23,856 bases of DNA, from contig DASZYF010000010.1 in assembly GCA_035545535.1 (NCBI GenBank), positions 1-23,856 of the forward strand, read 5' to 3'. The translations under genes were made by a program, and so were the position numbers. Below are positions 14,882 to 22,234 of the stretch, piece by piece; position 1 is the first letter of the stretch; every line of letters starts with the position of its first letter. Origin of the DNA: DASZYF01 sp035545535 (GTDB lineage: Bacteria; Actinomycetota; Actinomycetes; Mycobacteriales; CAJCIY01). Under the pieces are notes generated by a model, which was not told where the DNA came from, made no database searches, and saw only the letters and a program-made list of their open reading frames with translations.

Positions 14882-16081
14882 CTAGCCGAGCTCGGTGCCG
14901 ACCACGCTCACGAACGACACGCAGTCGCCCGGCATGCCACCGAGGTTGTGCGTGAGGCCGAGCGTCTTGCCCTGCTCGACGGTCTTGATGCGCCGCTCCT
15001 CGGGCGCCTCACCGCGCAGCTGCAGCCAGCACTCGAACATCATCCGCAGGCCGCTCGCGCCGATCGGGTGGCCGAACGCCTTGAGACCGCCGTCGGGGTT
15101 GACCGGCAGGTCGCCGTCGAGGTCGAAGGTGCCGGCGAGGACCTCCTTCCACGCCGTGCCGCGCTCGGCGAAGCCGAGGTCCTCCATGATGACCATCTCG
15201 GTGGGCGTGAAGCAGTCGTGCACCTCGGCCATGGCGATCTGCGCGCGCGGGTCGGTGACGCCGGCCTGCCGGTAGGCGTCTTCCGCCGCGGCGGCGATCT
15301 CGGGGAACGTCGTGAAGTCGTAGTCCTGGTGCGCGTGGCCGCTGCCCGGTCCGGCGATGAACGACAGGCCCTTCACGTAGAGCGGGTTGTCGGTGTACTT
15401 GTGCGCGTCTTCGGCCCGCACCACGATCGCCGCCGCACTGCCGTCGCTGACGCCCGAGCAGTCGAAGATGCCGAGCTGGCCCGCGATGATCGGCGCCGCG
15501 GAGATGACCTCCTTCGGCACCTCCTTGCGGAACTGCGCCCGAGGGTTGCGCGCGCCGTTGTAGTGGTTCTTCCAGCCGATGTGGGTGAACGCGGCCTTGA
15601 GCTCGTCCATGTCGACGCCGTACTTCGCGCTGTACGCGGGGCCGAGCAGGCTGAACAGCGCGGGCGCGCTCATGTCGGTCCCGGTGCCGTCTCCGGGCGG
15701 GGAGCCGACGGCCAGGCCGGAGAAGCCCGAGTCCTTGAGCTTCTCCACGCCGATCGCCATCGCCACGTCGTACGCGCCGGACGCCACCGCGTAGCAGGCG
15801 TTGCGCAGCGACTCCGACCCGGTCGCGCACATGTTCTCGAGGCGGGTCACCGGCTTGTTGTCCAGGCGCAGTGCCCGCGACAGCATCAGGCCGCTGATGC
15901 CGGAGCCCATCGTGCCGAGCCAGTAGGCGTCGATGTCCGCGATCGGGACGTTCGCCGACGCGCTCGCGGCGGTCGCCGCATCGATGAGCAGGTCCGGGCC
16001 GCTCTTGTCGAAGTGCTCGCCGAACGGCGTGCACCCCATGCCGACGATCGCGACGCGGTCGCGGATCCCCTTCGATGCCAT
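14882..16081 (-). CDS. SCP2/SCP-x type thiolase (acetyl-CoA acetyltransferase family)
   Basis: A 399-aa thiolase-fold enzyme of the lipid-transfer (Ltp/SCP-x) branch. The nucleophile Cys85 is in LENMCATGSESL. His288 and Cys290 lie in EVHDCFTPTE, His338 in GHPIGASG, and Cys387 in GGMPGDCVSF, so a full thiolytic set seems present. Members either cleave 3-ketoacyl-CoAs by thiolysis or act as retro-aldolases in sterol side-chain breakdown (the latter lack the Cys). The ATG has an AGGAGG site 6 nt upstream and starts one base after the stop of the HMGCS-like/DUF35 gene, so the two proteins are probably made together and form a complex. The substrate is unknown; a branched or steroid-derived acyl-CoA is a reasonable guess. 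Confidence 0.9.
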   Translation of the reverse strand: MASKGIRDRVAIVGMGCTPFGEHFDKSGPDLLIDAATAASASANVPIADIDAYWLGTMGSGISGLMLSRALRLDNKPVTRLENMCATGSESLRNACYAVASGAYDVAMAIGVEKLKDSGFSGLAVGSPPGDGTGTDMSAPALFSLLGPAYSAKYGVDMDELKAAFTHIGWKNHYNGARNPRAQFRKEVPKEVISAAPIIAGQLGIFDCSGVSDGSAAAIVVRAEDAHKYTDNPLYVKGLSFIAGPGSGHAHQDYDFTTFPEIAAAAEDAYRQAGVTDPRAQIAMAEVHDCFTPTEMVIMEDLGFAERGTAWKEVLAGTFDLDGDLPVNPDGGLKAFGHPIGASGLRMMFECWLQLRGEAPEERRIKTVEQGKTLGLTHNLGGMPGDCVSFVSVVGTELG

Positions 16082-16082
16082 G

Positions 16083-17516
16083 TCAGCCCTCCTCGCCGCT
16101 CGTCGCCGCAGCCCGTACCGGGCGGGCCTTCCAGAAGTAGTTGTGGATGCCGTCCGCCGTGATCGTGCGACGGAACGTCATCTCGACCTCGTCGCCGACC
16201 GCGACCTTGGTGGCGTCGGCGTCGGTGAGCGCGCACGAGAAGCGGCCGCCGCCGTCGAAGTCGACGACCACGCCGATGAGCGGTGGGCTGGGGGTGTAGG
16301 CGAGGTTGTCGACGCTGAACGTGCGGATCCGCGCGGTGACGTCGGCCATCGGCTCGGGTGCCATCTTGTCGACCGCCCGGCACTGGTCGCACACGCGCAC
16401 GGGCGGGAGCCAACGGGTGCCGCACTCGGTGCATCGGCTCGCGACGAAGCCGTACTTCCACGCAGTCACCCGGGCGGCGGGTGGCGCGAACGGCGGCACC
16501 GGGTCCGGACGTCGTGGGGGCTCGCGGTCGAGGAAGCCCTTCCACGACAGGAACGTCGCGTAGGACAGGCTGTCGTCGCCGGAGGCGATCTGCGCGGCGA
16601 CGGGGGTGGCGGCCCGGTGCTGGGGGAGCGCTGCGGTCGTCCTGAGCACCACTGCGGTCGCGCCGTCCGCCAGCACGACGGCGACGATGGTCTGGTCGGC
16701 CCCGGCGCGGTCGAGCACGTCGGCGAGCACGAGGCCGAGCGCGGCGGTGCCGGTGTTGCCCACCGTCGCGGTGAGATCGTCGGCGAACGCTTCCTTGCGC
16801 ACGCCGCTGCGGGCGGAGAACGCCTTCGCCGCACGCGGGTGCACGCCGACGACGATGAAGTGGTCGACGCCCTCCGGCGTGAGGTCGGCCTGCTTGAGCG
16901 CGGCCGCGAACGCCGCATCCGCGAGCGGCACGTACTCCGTCTCGCCGAACCGCTCCTCCCAGGTCCTGGAGGTCGCGTCACCGGGCTGGCGCCAGCGGTC
17001 GAGGAACTCGGCGGTCGCGGACGCGTGCGTGACGACCTCCGCAAGCACCGGTGCCGTCGCGGTGCCGGGCCCGAGGACGAGCACCGCCGCGGCATCACCC
17101 CCGGTCGCCTCGTCGCTGCCGCCGGGCCGGCCGGTGCGTAGGTCGGACAGGGCGACGAGCGTGGACGCGTTGCCCCCCGCGGCCGCGAGCACGGCGCCCA
17201 CGCCGCTGCGCACCGCCCCCGCGAAGTCGACGGCCAGGACGTCCTCACCCAAGGCGAGACCGGCGTGCACCGCCGTCGCGTTGGTCTTGTCGAGGTAGGC
17301 GGGGGCCGCGGTGGCGAAGTAGAGCTGGTCGACGCTGAGGTCGCGGCCGCGCAGCGCGCTGCGCCCGGCCTCGACCGCCATGGAGGTGGTGTCCTCGTCG
17401 TAGGACGCGACCGCCCGGGTGCCCTTGCCGCCGCCGGTGCCGAGCGTCGCAGTGATCGCGCCCCGCTTCAGCCGGGCGCGCGGCACGTAGGCCCCGTACG
17501 CCGTGATGCCACCCAT
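16083..17516 (-). CDS. Fusion of HMG-CoA-synthase-like condensing domain with C-terminal DUF35 zinc ribbon/OB-fold
   Basis: A 477-aa protein. Residues 1-330 follow the thiolase-fold pattern of HMG-CoA synthase and KAS III: ITAYGAYVPRARL at the start, DEDTTSMAVEAGR near 40, GGDAAAVLVLG (139-149), VVGVHP with His226, and TVGNTGTAALG with Asn254. The segment that should hold the nucleophilic Cys reads VDFAGAVRSG (96-105), with Val102 at the expected place, and there is no Cys anywhere before 362. Residues 350-470 are a DUF35 unit: zinc ribbon Cys362, Cys365, Cys376 and Cys379, then an OB-fold (LIGVVVDFDGGGRFSCALTD). DUF35 proteins scaffold thiolase/HMGCS complexes in archaea and steroid lyases in actinobacteria. 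A GGAGG site precedes the ATG. It is co-transcribed with the SCP2-type thiolase. The exact reaction is unknown. Confidence 0.85.
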   Translation of the reverse strand: MGGITAYGAYVPRARLKRGAITATLGTGGGKGTRAVASYDEDTTSMAVEAGRSALRGRDLSVDQLYFATAAPAYLDKTNATAVHAGLALGEDVLAVDFAGAVRSGVGAVLAAAGGNASTLVALSDLRTGRPGGSDEATGGDAAAVLVLGPGTATAPVLAEVVTHASATAEFLDRWRQPGDATSRTWEERFGETEYVPLADAAFAAALKQADLTPEGVDHFIVVGVHPRAAKAFSARSGVRKEAFADDLTATVGNTGTAALGLVLADVLDRAGADQTIVAVVLADGATAVVLRTTAALPQHRAATPVAAQIASGDDSLSYATFLSWKGFLDREPPRRPDPVPPFAPPAARVTAWKYGFVASRCTECGTRWLPPVRVCDQCRAVDKMAPEPMADVTARIRTFSVDNLAYTPSPPLIGVVVDFDGGGRFSCALTDADATKVAVGDEVEMTFRRTITADGIHNYFWKARPVRAAATSGEEG

Positions 17517-17528
17517 GCGTCCTCCAAC

Positions 17529-17546
17529 CCTGACGTCCGTGTCAGG
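17529..17546. promoter_or_regulatory. Inverted repeat overlapping the predicted transcription start of the thiolase operon
   Basis: CCTGAC (17529-17534) and GTCAGG (17541-17546) are perfect arms around six bases; a further GTCAGGG at 17546-17552 repeats the half-site. On the minus strand the dyad lies just after the TACCCT box and before the GGAGG site, where a repressor would block initiation. TetR-family regulators of lipid catabolism often bind such sites. The regulator itself is not in the window. Confidence 0.45.
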
Positions 17547-17548
17547 TC

Positions 17549-17554
17549 AGGGTA
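17549..17554 (-). promoter_or_regulatory. Putative -10 box (TACCCT) of the HMGCS-like/thiolase operon
   Basis: The minus strand reads TACCCT 32 nt before the ATG at 17516. Start of transcription would fall near 17542, inside the dyad at 17529-17546, leaving a short leader with a GGAGG site. No clear -35 is seen. Confidence 0.4.
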
Positions 17555-17640
17555 GACGGAGGCCCCGGGAGCTGGGCGAAGCCGCCGTGCCCGCCGATGA
17601 CGGCGTTCGACGCGAGGCCCTGCGCCGACCTCAGCGCACG

Positions 17641-19371
17641 TCAGCCGTGCGCGTCGGCCCAGCTCTCGCCGTGCGTCACCTCGGCGATGAGCTGCACGGC
17701 GCTGCCCGCGCACCACCAGCGGGCGGTGGCGGCGAGGGCCGAGACGAGCAGATCACGCGTCGCGTCGACCGCGGCCGCGGGGACGTGCAGCACCAGCTCG
17801 TCGTGGAGGCAGAGGACGATGCGCGCGTCGTTCGCCAGCGCGTCACGCACCGTCGCGGCCCACGCCTTGAACAGCTCGGCCGCAGCGCCCTGGATGACGG
17901 CGTTGCGCGCGAAGCGCCCGTAGCCCGCGGCGCGGCGCAGTGCGTCCGGCTCGACGTCGTCGTAGCCGCTGATGTCGGCGCCGTGGTCGAGCCGCAGCAG
18001 GCGGCCGCCCCACGTGCGGATGGGCACGCCCCGCCGGCCGGCGTCCTCGGCCTCGCGCAGGAAGGCCATCGCGCGGGGGTACGCACGGTCCATGTCGCGC
18101 AACGCCGCCGCCGCCGAGCCCGCGGTGCCGCCGTACATCGCGGACAGCACCGCGACCTTCGCCGTCGCGCGCTCGCAGCCGAGCTGCGCGGCCACCGGCG
18201 CGTAGAGGTCGGTCGACTGCGCGGCGTGCGCGAGGGCTTCGTCGCCCGAGACCGCAGCGAGCACCCGCGGCTCGATCTGCCCGAGGTCCGCCCGCACCAG
18301 CACGTAGCCCGGCTCCGCGCGCACGGCCGGTCGCAGCTCGGCCGGCAGGTTGTGCAGGCCGGAGCTCGCCGTCATGCGGCCGGCGCCGCCGTCGTAGGAG
18401 CCCCACGCCCCGCGCAGCCGCCCGTCGGCACCGACGCACTCGTCCATCCACCGCCAGCCGTACGTCGTCGCCAGCCGCTCCGCCTTGCGCCACTGCAGGA
18501 GCGCGGCGACGCCGGGCGAGCTCGCGGCGTACGGCGTCAGCCGCCCGGAGCGGGTGTCGGGGACGTCGATGCCGATGCGCTGCAGCAGCTCGCGCACCTG
18601 CGCGGGGTTGCGCAGGTCGTACGCCGCTCCACCCGGGAAGTGGCGGAGCACCTCGTCGTCACGACGGGCGCGTTCGGCGACCTCCTCGTCGGGGTCGCGG
18701 GGTGGCGGACCGATGGCCGGCGTGAGCAGCGCGGCAGCGACGTCCCGGTCGAACGGCAGCCCGTCGTGCTCGAGCTCGGCGCACAGCAGCGCGGCCGCCG
18801 ACTCCGAACGTGCGACGAGCATCGCCAACGGCGTGGGCCCGGGGGCGGCGCGCGGATCGGGGATCTCCGCGATGGTGCGCTCCTGCGCGTCGTGGACCTC
18901 GAGCGCCAGCTCGGCCCACCTCGTCGCGGTCTCGAGGTCGGCCCGCCACACGGAGTGCAGCCATTCACGGGACAGCTGCCCGTCATCGCGCACCGGACCG
19001 CCGCCCTCGCCCTCGAGGTCGAACAGGTCGAGCGCGGCGCCGGGCGCGACCGGCAGATCGAGGTCGTGCGCCGCCGCCCACACCGCGCCGGCGTCGGTGC
19101 GCCGCAGGCCGCTCGCGAGGCCGGCGACGGCGGCCAGGTCCCAGCACGTGCGGGGCCGCACGGCGTCGCCCACGAGAGCGGCGCACTCCCGTGCCGACCA
19201 CCACACCCAGCGCGGGTCGTGCGCGGCGAGAGCGTGAACGACGGACGTCGGCTCGCTGGTGGCGACCGCCCGCGCTCCGCCCGCCCACGCGAGGGCCACT
19301 CCCGCGTCGACCACGCAGACCGCCACGGGCGCGGCGCGCGGCAGGTCCGGTGCGGGATCGGCGAGCGGCAC
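17641..19371 (-). CDS. PolA-like DNA polymerase with degenerate N-terminal exonuclease region
   Basis: A 576-aa family A polymerase-like protein, usually annotated in actinobacteria as 'bifunctional 3'-5' exonuclease/DNA polymerase'. The polymerase core is complete in outline: GRMTASSGLHNLP (331-343), motif A ADLGQIEPR with Asp362 and Glu367, motif B with Arg401, Lys405 and Tyr413, and motif C LHDELVL with Asp524 and Glu525. The O-helix position matching Phe762 of E. coli Pol I is Leu409. The first 200 residues should be the exonuclease, but the expected Asp-x-Glu is not visible (VVDAG at 20-24), so proofreading is probably lost. There is no 5' nuclease domain. The GTG at 19371 has GCGAGGA upstream; a later GTG at 19326 is possible. 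Its role is not established; repair or gap filling is an inference. It is divergent from the FKBP gene. Confidence 0.85.
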   Translation of the reverse strand: MPLADPAPDLPRAAPVAVCVVDAGVALAWAGGARAVATSEPTSVVHALAAHDPRWVWWSARECAALVGDAVRPRTCWDLAAVAGLASGLRRTDAGAVWAAAHDLDLPVAPGAALDLFDLEGEGGGPVRDDGQLSREWLHSVWRADLETATRWAELALEVHDAQERTIAEIPDPRAAPGPTPLAMLVARSESAAALLCAELEHDGLPFDRDVAAALLTPAIGPPPRDPDEEVAERARRDDEVLRHFPGGAAYDLRNPAQVRELLQRIGIDVPDTRSGRLTPYAASSPGVAALLQWRKAERLATTYGWRWMDECVGADGRLRGAWGSYDGGAGRMTASSGLHNLPAELRPAVRAEPGYVLVRADLGQIEPRVLAAVSGDEALAHAAQSTDLYAPVAAQLGCERATAKVAVLSAMYGGTAGSAAAALRDMDRAYPRAMAFLREAEDAGRRGVPIRTWGGRLLRLDHGADISGYDDVEPDALRRAAGYGRFARNAVIQGAAAELFKAWAATVRDALANDARIVLCLHDELVLHVPAAAVDATRDLLVSALAATARWWCAGSAVQLIAEVTHGESWADAHG

Positions 19372-19425
19372 CGGCCCATCCTCGCCAACGGGTCGGACTC
19401 AGCCCGGTTTGTGAGACTGCACGGC

Positions 19426-20019
19426 ATGCGCCGCACACCCCGCGTCCTCGCCGTCGCCGCCCTCGCGGCCGTCACGCTGGCCGCGTGCGGCAGCTCGAAG
19501 GCGAGCACCCGGTCCACGGCTGATCAGGGCGGCTCGTCGCCGTCGGCCACCGCCCCCACCACGAGCGCGTCCTCTGGAGAGACCACCGTGACCAGCCACA
19601 ACGTGCCCGACGTCACCGCCAACGCGACCGACCTGAGCAAGCAGCCGGTCCTCACCGCGGGCAAGGGCGACCCCGACACCACCCTCGCCACGAAGGACCT
19701 CGTCGTCGGCAAGGGCGAGGAAGCCGTCATCACCGACACCGTGACGGTGAAGTACGTCGGCGCCATCTGGAAGACCGGCAAGGTCTTCGACGCCTCGTGG
19801 GGCAAGGACAACGGCTTCGGGCCGGACAAGTACCAGTTCCCGCTCAACGGCGTCGTGCCCGGGTTCGCGCAGGGCATCGTCGGCATGAAGGTGGGCGGCC
19901 GTCGCGTCATCGCCATCCCGCCGGCGCTCGGCTACGGACCGCAGGGCGGTCAGCCGGGTGCGGGCATCGGTGCCGACGACACGATCGTCTTCGTCGTCGA
20001 CCTCGTGTCGATCCCGTAG
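19426..20019 (+). CDS. FKBP-type peptidyl-prolyl isomerase, lipoprotein
   Basis: A 197-aa secreted lipoprotein that should catalyse cis-trans isomerisation at proline bonds in exported proteins. The N-terminus is a lipoprotein signal: Arg-rich start, hydrophobic core, and lipobox LAAC with Cys21 as the lipidated residue. A Ser/Thr-rich linker (about 22-60) leads to the FKBP domain (about 85-197), with VTVKYVGAIW, GKVFDASW, the pocket strand VVPGFAQGIVGMKVGGRR, IAIPPALGYG and DDTIVFVVDLVSI at the C-terminus, all conserved FKBP segments. The ATG at 19426 is preferred because it gives a clean signal peptide; a GTG five codons upstream is possible. GAGACT, 7 nt upstream, is a poor -10 match. It converges on the serine hydrolase gene with 11 bp between stops. 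Confidence 0.93.
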   Translation: MRRTPRVLAVAALAAVTLAACGSSKASTRSTADQGGSSPSATAPTTSASSGETTVTSHNVPDVTANATDLSKQPVLTAGKGDPDTTLATKDLVVGKGEEAVITDTVTVKYVGAIWKTGKVFDASWGKDNGFGPDKYQFPLNGVVPGFAQGIVGMKVGGRRVIAIPPALGYGPQGGQPGAGIGADDTIVFVVDLVSIP

Positions 20020-20030
20020 CGCCTCAGAGG

Positions 20031-21239
20031 TCAGTCGTCGATCGCGGAGTACGCGGCGGTCCAGAAGTCCTGCACGTAGGCGGGTGGGTCCGGTGAGTCC
20101 CACGCCGACGGCGCCATGAGCAGCGTCGTCATCTGCTCGCGTGGGTCGTTGCGCCACGCAGCGCCGAGCCCGCCGTCCCAGCCGTAGGTCCCGACCGGCA
20201 GCACGCCGGTGCGGCGCGTGACCATCGCGACGCCGAAGCCGTAGCCGTTGACGTCGAAGAAGCCGTTCGTGAGCGGCGAGTAGGTGCGACCCACCGGCAG
20301 GCGGTCGGTCGTCATGAGCTCGATCGACGGACGCGACAGCAGGCGGGTGCCGTCGTCCGCGCGCCCGTTGCGCATGAGCATGCGGGCGAACGCGGCGTAG
20401 TCGTCGATCGTGCTGACCAGCCCTCCCGCCCCGGACGGGAACGCGGGCGGCTGGCTCCACTGGCCGTCCGGTGCGTCGTAGACGACCTCGCCGCCGTCGG
20501 CGAACGGGTTCGACCAGTACAGCGCCGTCAGTCGGCCGAGCTGGTCCGGCGGGACGTGGAAGGCGGTGTCGGTCATGCCGAGCGGCTCGAACACCCGTTC
20601 GCGCAGCACGTCGCCGTACGGCCGGGCGGTGGCGCGCGCGATGAGCACGCCGAGCACGTCCGAGCCGGTGTTGTACATCCAGTCGGCGCCGGGCTGGTGG
20701 ATGAGGGGGAGTGACCCGAGCCGCGTCATCCACTCGTCGGGGTCGGGCGGGATCTGCGGGTTGGGCGGCCCCTGGCCCAGCTGCAGCTCGTCGAGCGCGT
20801 TCTGGATCGGGTACGAGCCGGGGTAGGCCAGCACCAGGCCGAGACCCATCTGGAACGTCAGCAGGTCGTGCACGGTGATCGGACGCTCGGCGGGCACCGT
20901 GTCCTCGAGGTCCGCGGCGAGCGACGTCAGCACGCGCCGGTCCGCGAGCTCGGGCAGGAACTCGTCGACGGGCTCGTCGAGGCGGAACAGCCCTTCCTCG
21001 ACGAGGATCAGCGTCGCGACGGCGGTGATCGGCTTCGTCAGCGACGAGATGCGGAAGATCGCGTCCCGCTGGAGCGTCGTGCCGGCCCGGTCGGCGTCAC
21101 CGACGACGCCGACCCACGCCTCCTCCTCGCGGCGCACGACCAGCGCCGCCGCACCGGGGATCCGCCCGGCGTCCACCGCGCGGGTGAGCACGGCGTGCGC
21201 CCGCCCGAGCTTCCGTGCGGACAGGCCACTCGTGCTCAT
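20031..21239 (-). CDS. Serine hydrolase, beta-lactamase (class C/EstB-like) family
   Basis: A 402-aa protein of the penicillin-binding-protein-like serine hydrolase fold. The nucleophile motif is SLTK (Ser66, Lys69) in FRISSLTKPITAVATLILVEEG. The second element is YNTGSDVLGVLIARA, and the third is GWDGGLG near residue 360 in place of KTG, typical of esterase-type members. No signal peptide or membrane helix is visible, so a cytoplasmic esterase or peptidase is likelier than an antibiotic-resistance beta-lactamase. The substrate is unknown. The ATG at 21239 follows a GGGGGTGAC stretch that can serve as ribosome binding site. It is divergent from the F420-type oxidoreductase gene, with an 84-bp shared control region. 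Confidence 0.9.
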   Translation of the reverse strand: MSTSGLSARKLGRAHAVLTRAVDAGRIPGAAALVVRREEEAWVGVVGDADRAGTTLQRDAIFRISSLTKPITAVATLILVEEGLFRLDEPVDEFLPELADRRVLTSLAADLEDTVPAERPITVHDLLTFQMGLGLVLAYPGSYPIQNALDELQLGQGPPNPQIPPDPDEWMTRLGSLPLIHQPGADWMYNTGSDVLGVLIARATARPYGDVLRERVFEPLGMTDTAFHVPPDQLGRLTALYWSNPFADGGEVVYDAPDGQWSQPPAFPSGAGGLVSTIDDYAAFARMLMRNGRADDGTRLLSRPSIELMTTDRLPVGRTYSPLTNGFFDVNGYGFGVAMVTRRTGVLPVGTYGWDGGLGAAWRNDPREQMTTLLMAPSAWDSPDPPAYVQDFWTAAYSAIDD

Positions 21240-21323
21240 GTCACCCCCGCCGTCACGTCGTCATCCGTAGCACGGGCGATCGTCGGCGCGCCCGTTCGCC
21301 GGTCGTTCCGCTTGGATGGTCCT

Positions 21324-22187
21324 GTGACTCCCATCAGCGGCACCGGCATCTGGGCCTTCCAGCTGCGCTACGGCGAGCCGGCCGAGATCGCGGAGACGGC
21401 CGCCGAGCTCGAGACGCTCGGCTACTCCGCGCTGTGGATCCCCGACGTCGGCGGCGACGTGTTCGCCTCCGTCGACCACCTGTTGGCGGCGACGCGCACG
21501 ACGACCATCGCCACCGGCATCCTCAACCTCTGGATGCACACCTCGGAGGAGACCGCACAGCGCCACGCGGAGCTGACGGCCGCGCACGGCGACCGCTTAC
21601 TCGTCGGGATCGGCGTGAGCCACCAGGCGCTGATCGACCGCGATGCCCCGGGCCGCTACGCGAAGCCCCTCACTGCGATGCGCGCGTTCCTCGACGGGCT
21701 CGACGCGGCGGAGACGCCGCTGCCGGTCGCGAGCCGCGTGCTCGCGGCGCTCGGTCCGAAGATGCTGGAGCTCGCGCGTGATCGCGCCGCCGGCGCCCAC
21801 CCCTACAACGTCACGCCGGACCACACCGCGCTCGCCCGCGAAGCGCTCGGTCCGGATGCGGTGCTCGCACCCGAGCAGGCCGTGGCGCTCACCACCGACC
21901 CGGCGGAGGCGCGGGCCCTCGCCCGCCGGCACGCAGCCGTGTACCTGAACCTGCCGAACTACACGAACAACCTGCGGCGGCTCGGCTTCGGCGACGAGGA
22001 CCTCGCCGACGGCGGCAGCGACCGTCTGCTGGACGCACTCGTCGCGTGGGGCGACGAGTCGGCCATCGCCGCGCGGGTGCAACAGCACCGCGACGCGGGT
22101 GCCGACCACGTGTGCATCCAGGTCCTCAGCGCGGGCGGTGCGCCGCGCGAGCAGTGGCGCGCGCTCGCGCCGGCCCTGGCGGGCTAG
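21324..22187 (+). CDS. LLM-class F420-dependent oxidoreductase (TIGR03620-like)
   Basis: A 287-aa TIM-barrel protein of the bacterial luciferase-like superfamily. The N-terminal strand ISGTGIWAFQLRYG, then YSALWIPDVGGD (41-52) and TTTIATGILNLWMHTSEETA (about 58-77), with later landmarks DRLLVGIGVSHQ and GAHPYNVTPDHT, resemble the actinobacterial TIGR03620 group predicted to use coenzyme F420. F420 use is family knowledge, not something the sequence proves. The substrate is unknown. The GTG at 21324 gives the expected N-terminus. A weak TTGGAT box lies 6 nt upstream, and no Shine-Dalgarno is present. The nitroreductase gene follows after 47 bp but has its own promoter-like box. Confidence 0.85.
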   Translation: MTPISGTGIWAFQLRYGEPAEIAETAAELETLGYSALWIPDVGGDVFASVDHLLAATRTTTIATGILNLWMHTSEETAQRHAELTAAHGDRLLVGIGVSHQALIDRDAPGRYAKPLTAMRAFLDGLDAAETPLPVASRVLAALGPKMLELARDRAAGAHPYNVTPDHTALAREALGPDAVLAPEQAVALTTDPAEARALARRHAAVYLNLPNYTNNLRRLGFGDEDLADGGSDRLLDALVAWGDESAIAARVQQHRDAGADHVCIQVLSAGGAPREQWRALAPALAG

Positions 22188-22193
22188 CGACGA

Positions 22194-22206
22194 GCCCAGG
22201 CTGGGC
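22194..22206. promoter_or_regulatory. Inverted repeat at the -35 region of the nitroreductase gene
   Basis: GCCCAG and CTGGGC flank a single central G. The dyad sits 15 to 27 bp ahead of the TAGCCT box and shares the core CAGGCT with the dyad at 8130-8145 ahead of another TAGCCT box. It could also be a weak hairpin ending the preceding gene. No regulator is recognised. Confidence 0.3.
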
Positions 22207-22220
22207 CGCGGCGGCGCGGC

Positions 22221-22226
22221 TAGCCT
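22221..22226 (+). promoter_or_regulatory. Putative -10 box (TAGCCT) of the nitroreductase gene
   Basis: TAGCCT is followed by 8 nt and then the ATG at 22235, as expected for a leaderless or nearly leaderless transcript. The same hexamer stands ahead of the ctaJ-like gene. No Shine-Dalgarno lies between box and ATG. Confidence 0.48.
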
Positions 22227-22234
22227 CACGCGGC

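Noticed and set aside
17545..17640. In-frame extension after the PolA-like stop reading ASNAVIGGHGGFAQLPGPP on the minus strand
   Set aside because: It looks protein-like but has no start codon or ribosome binding site, follows a stop, and ends in the promoter region of the thiolase operon. Too short to support as a gene or remnant.
17503..19425. Very long plus-strand open frame upstream of the FKBP lipoprotein
   Set aside because: It lies antisense to the PolA-like gene, has low-complexity composition, and the lipoprotein signal begins exactly at the ATG at 19426.
20031..21239. Antibiotic-resistance beta-lactamase
   Set aside because: No signal peptide and a GWDGGLG-type third motif point to an esterase-type serine hydrolase, with no resistance context.
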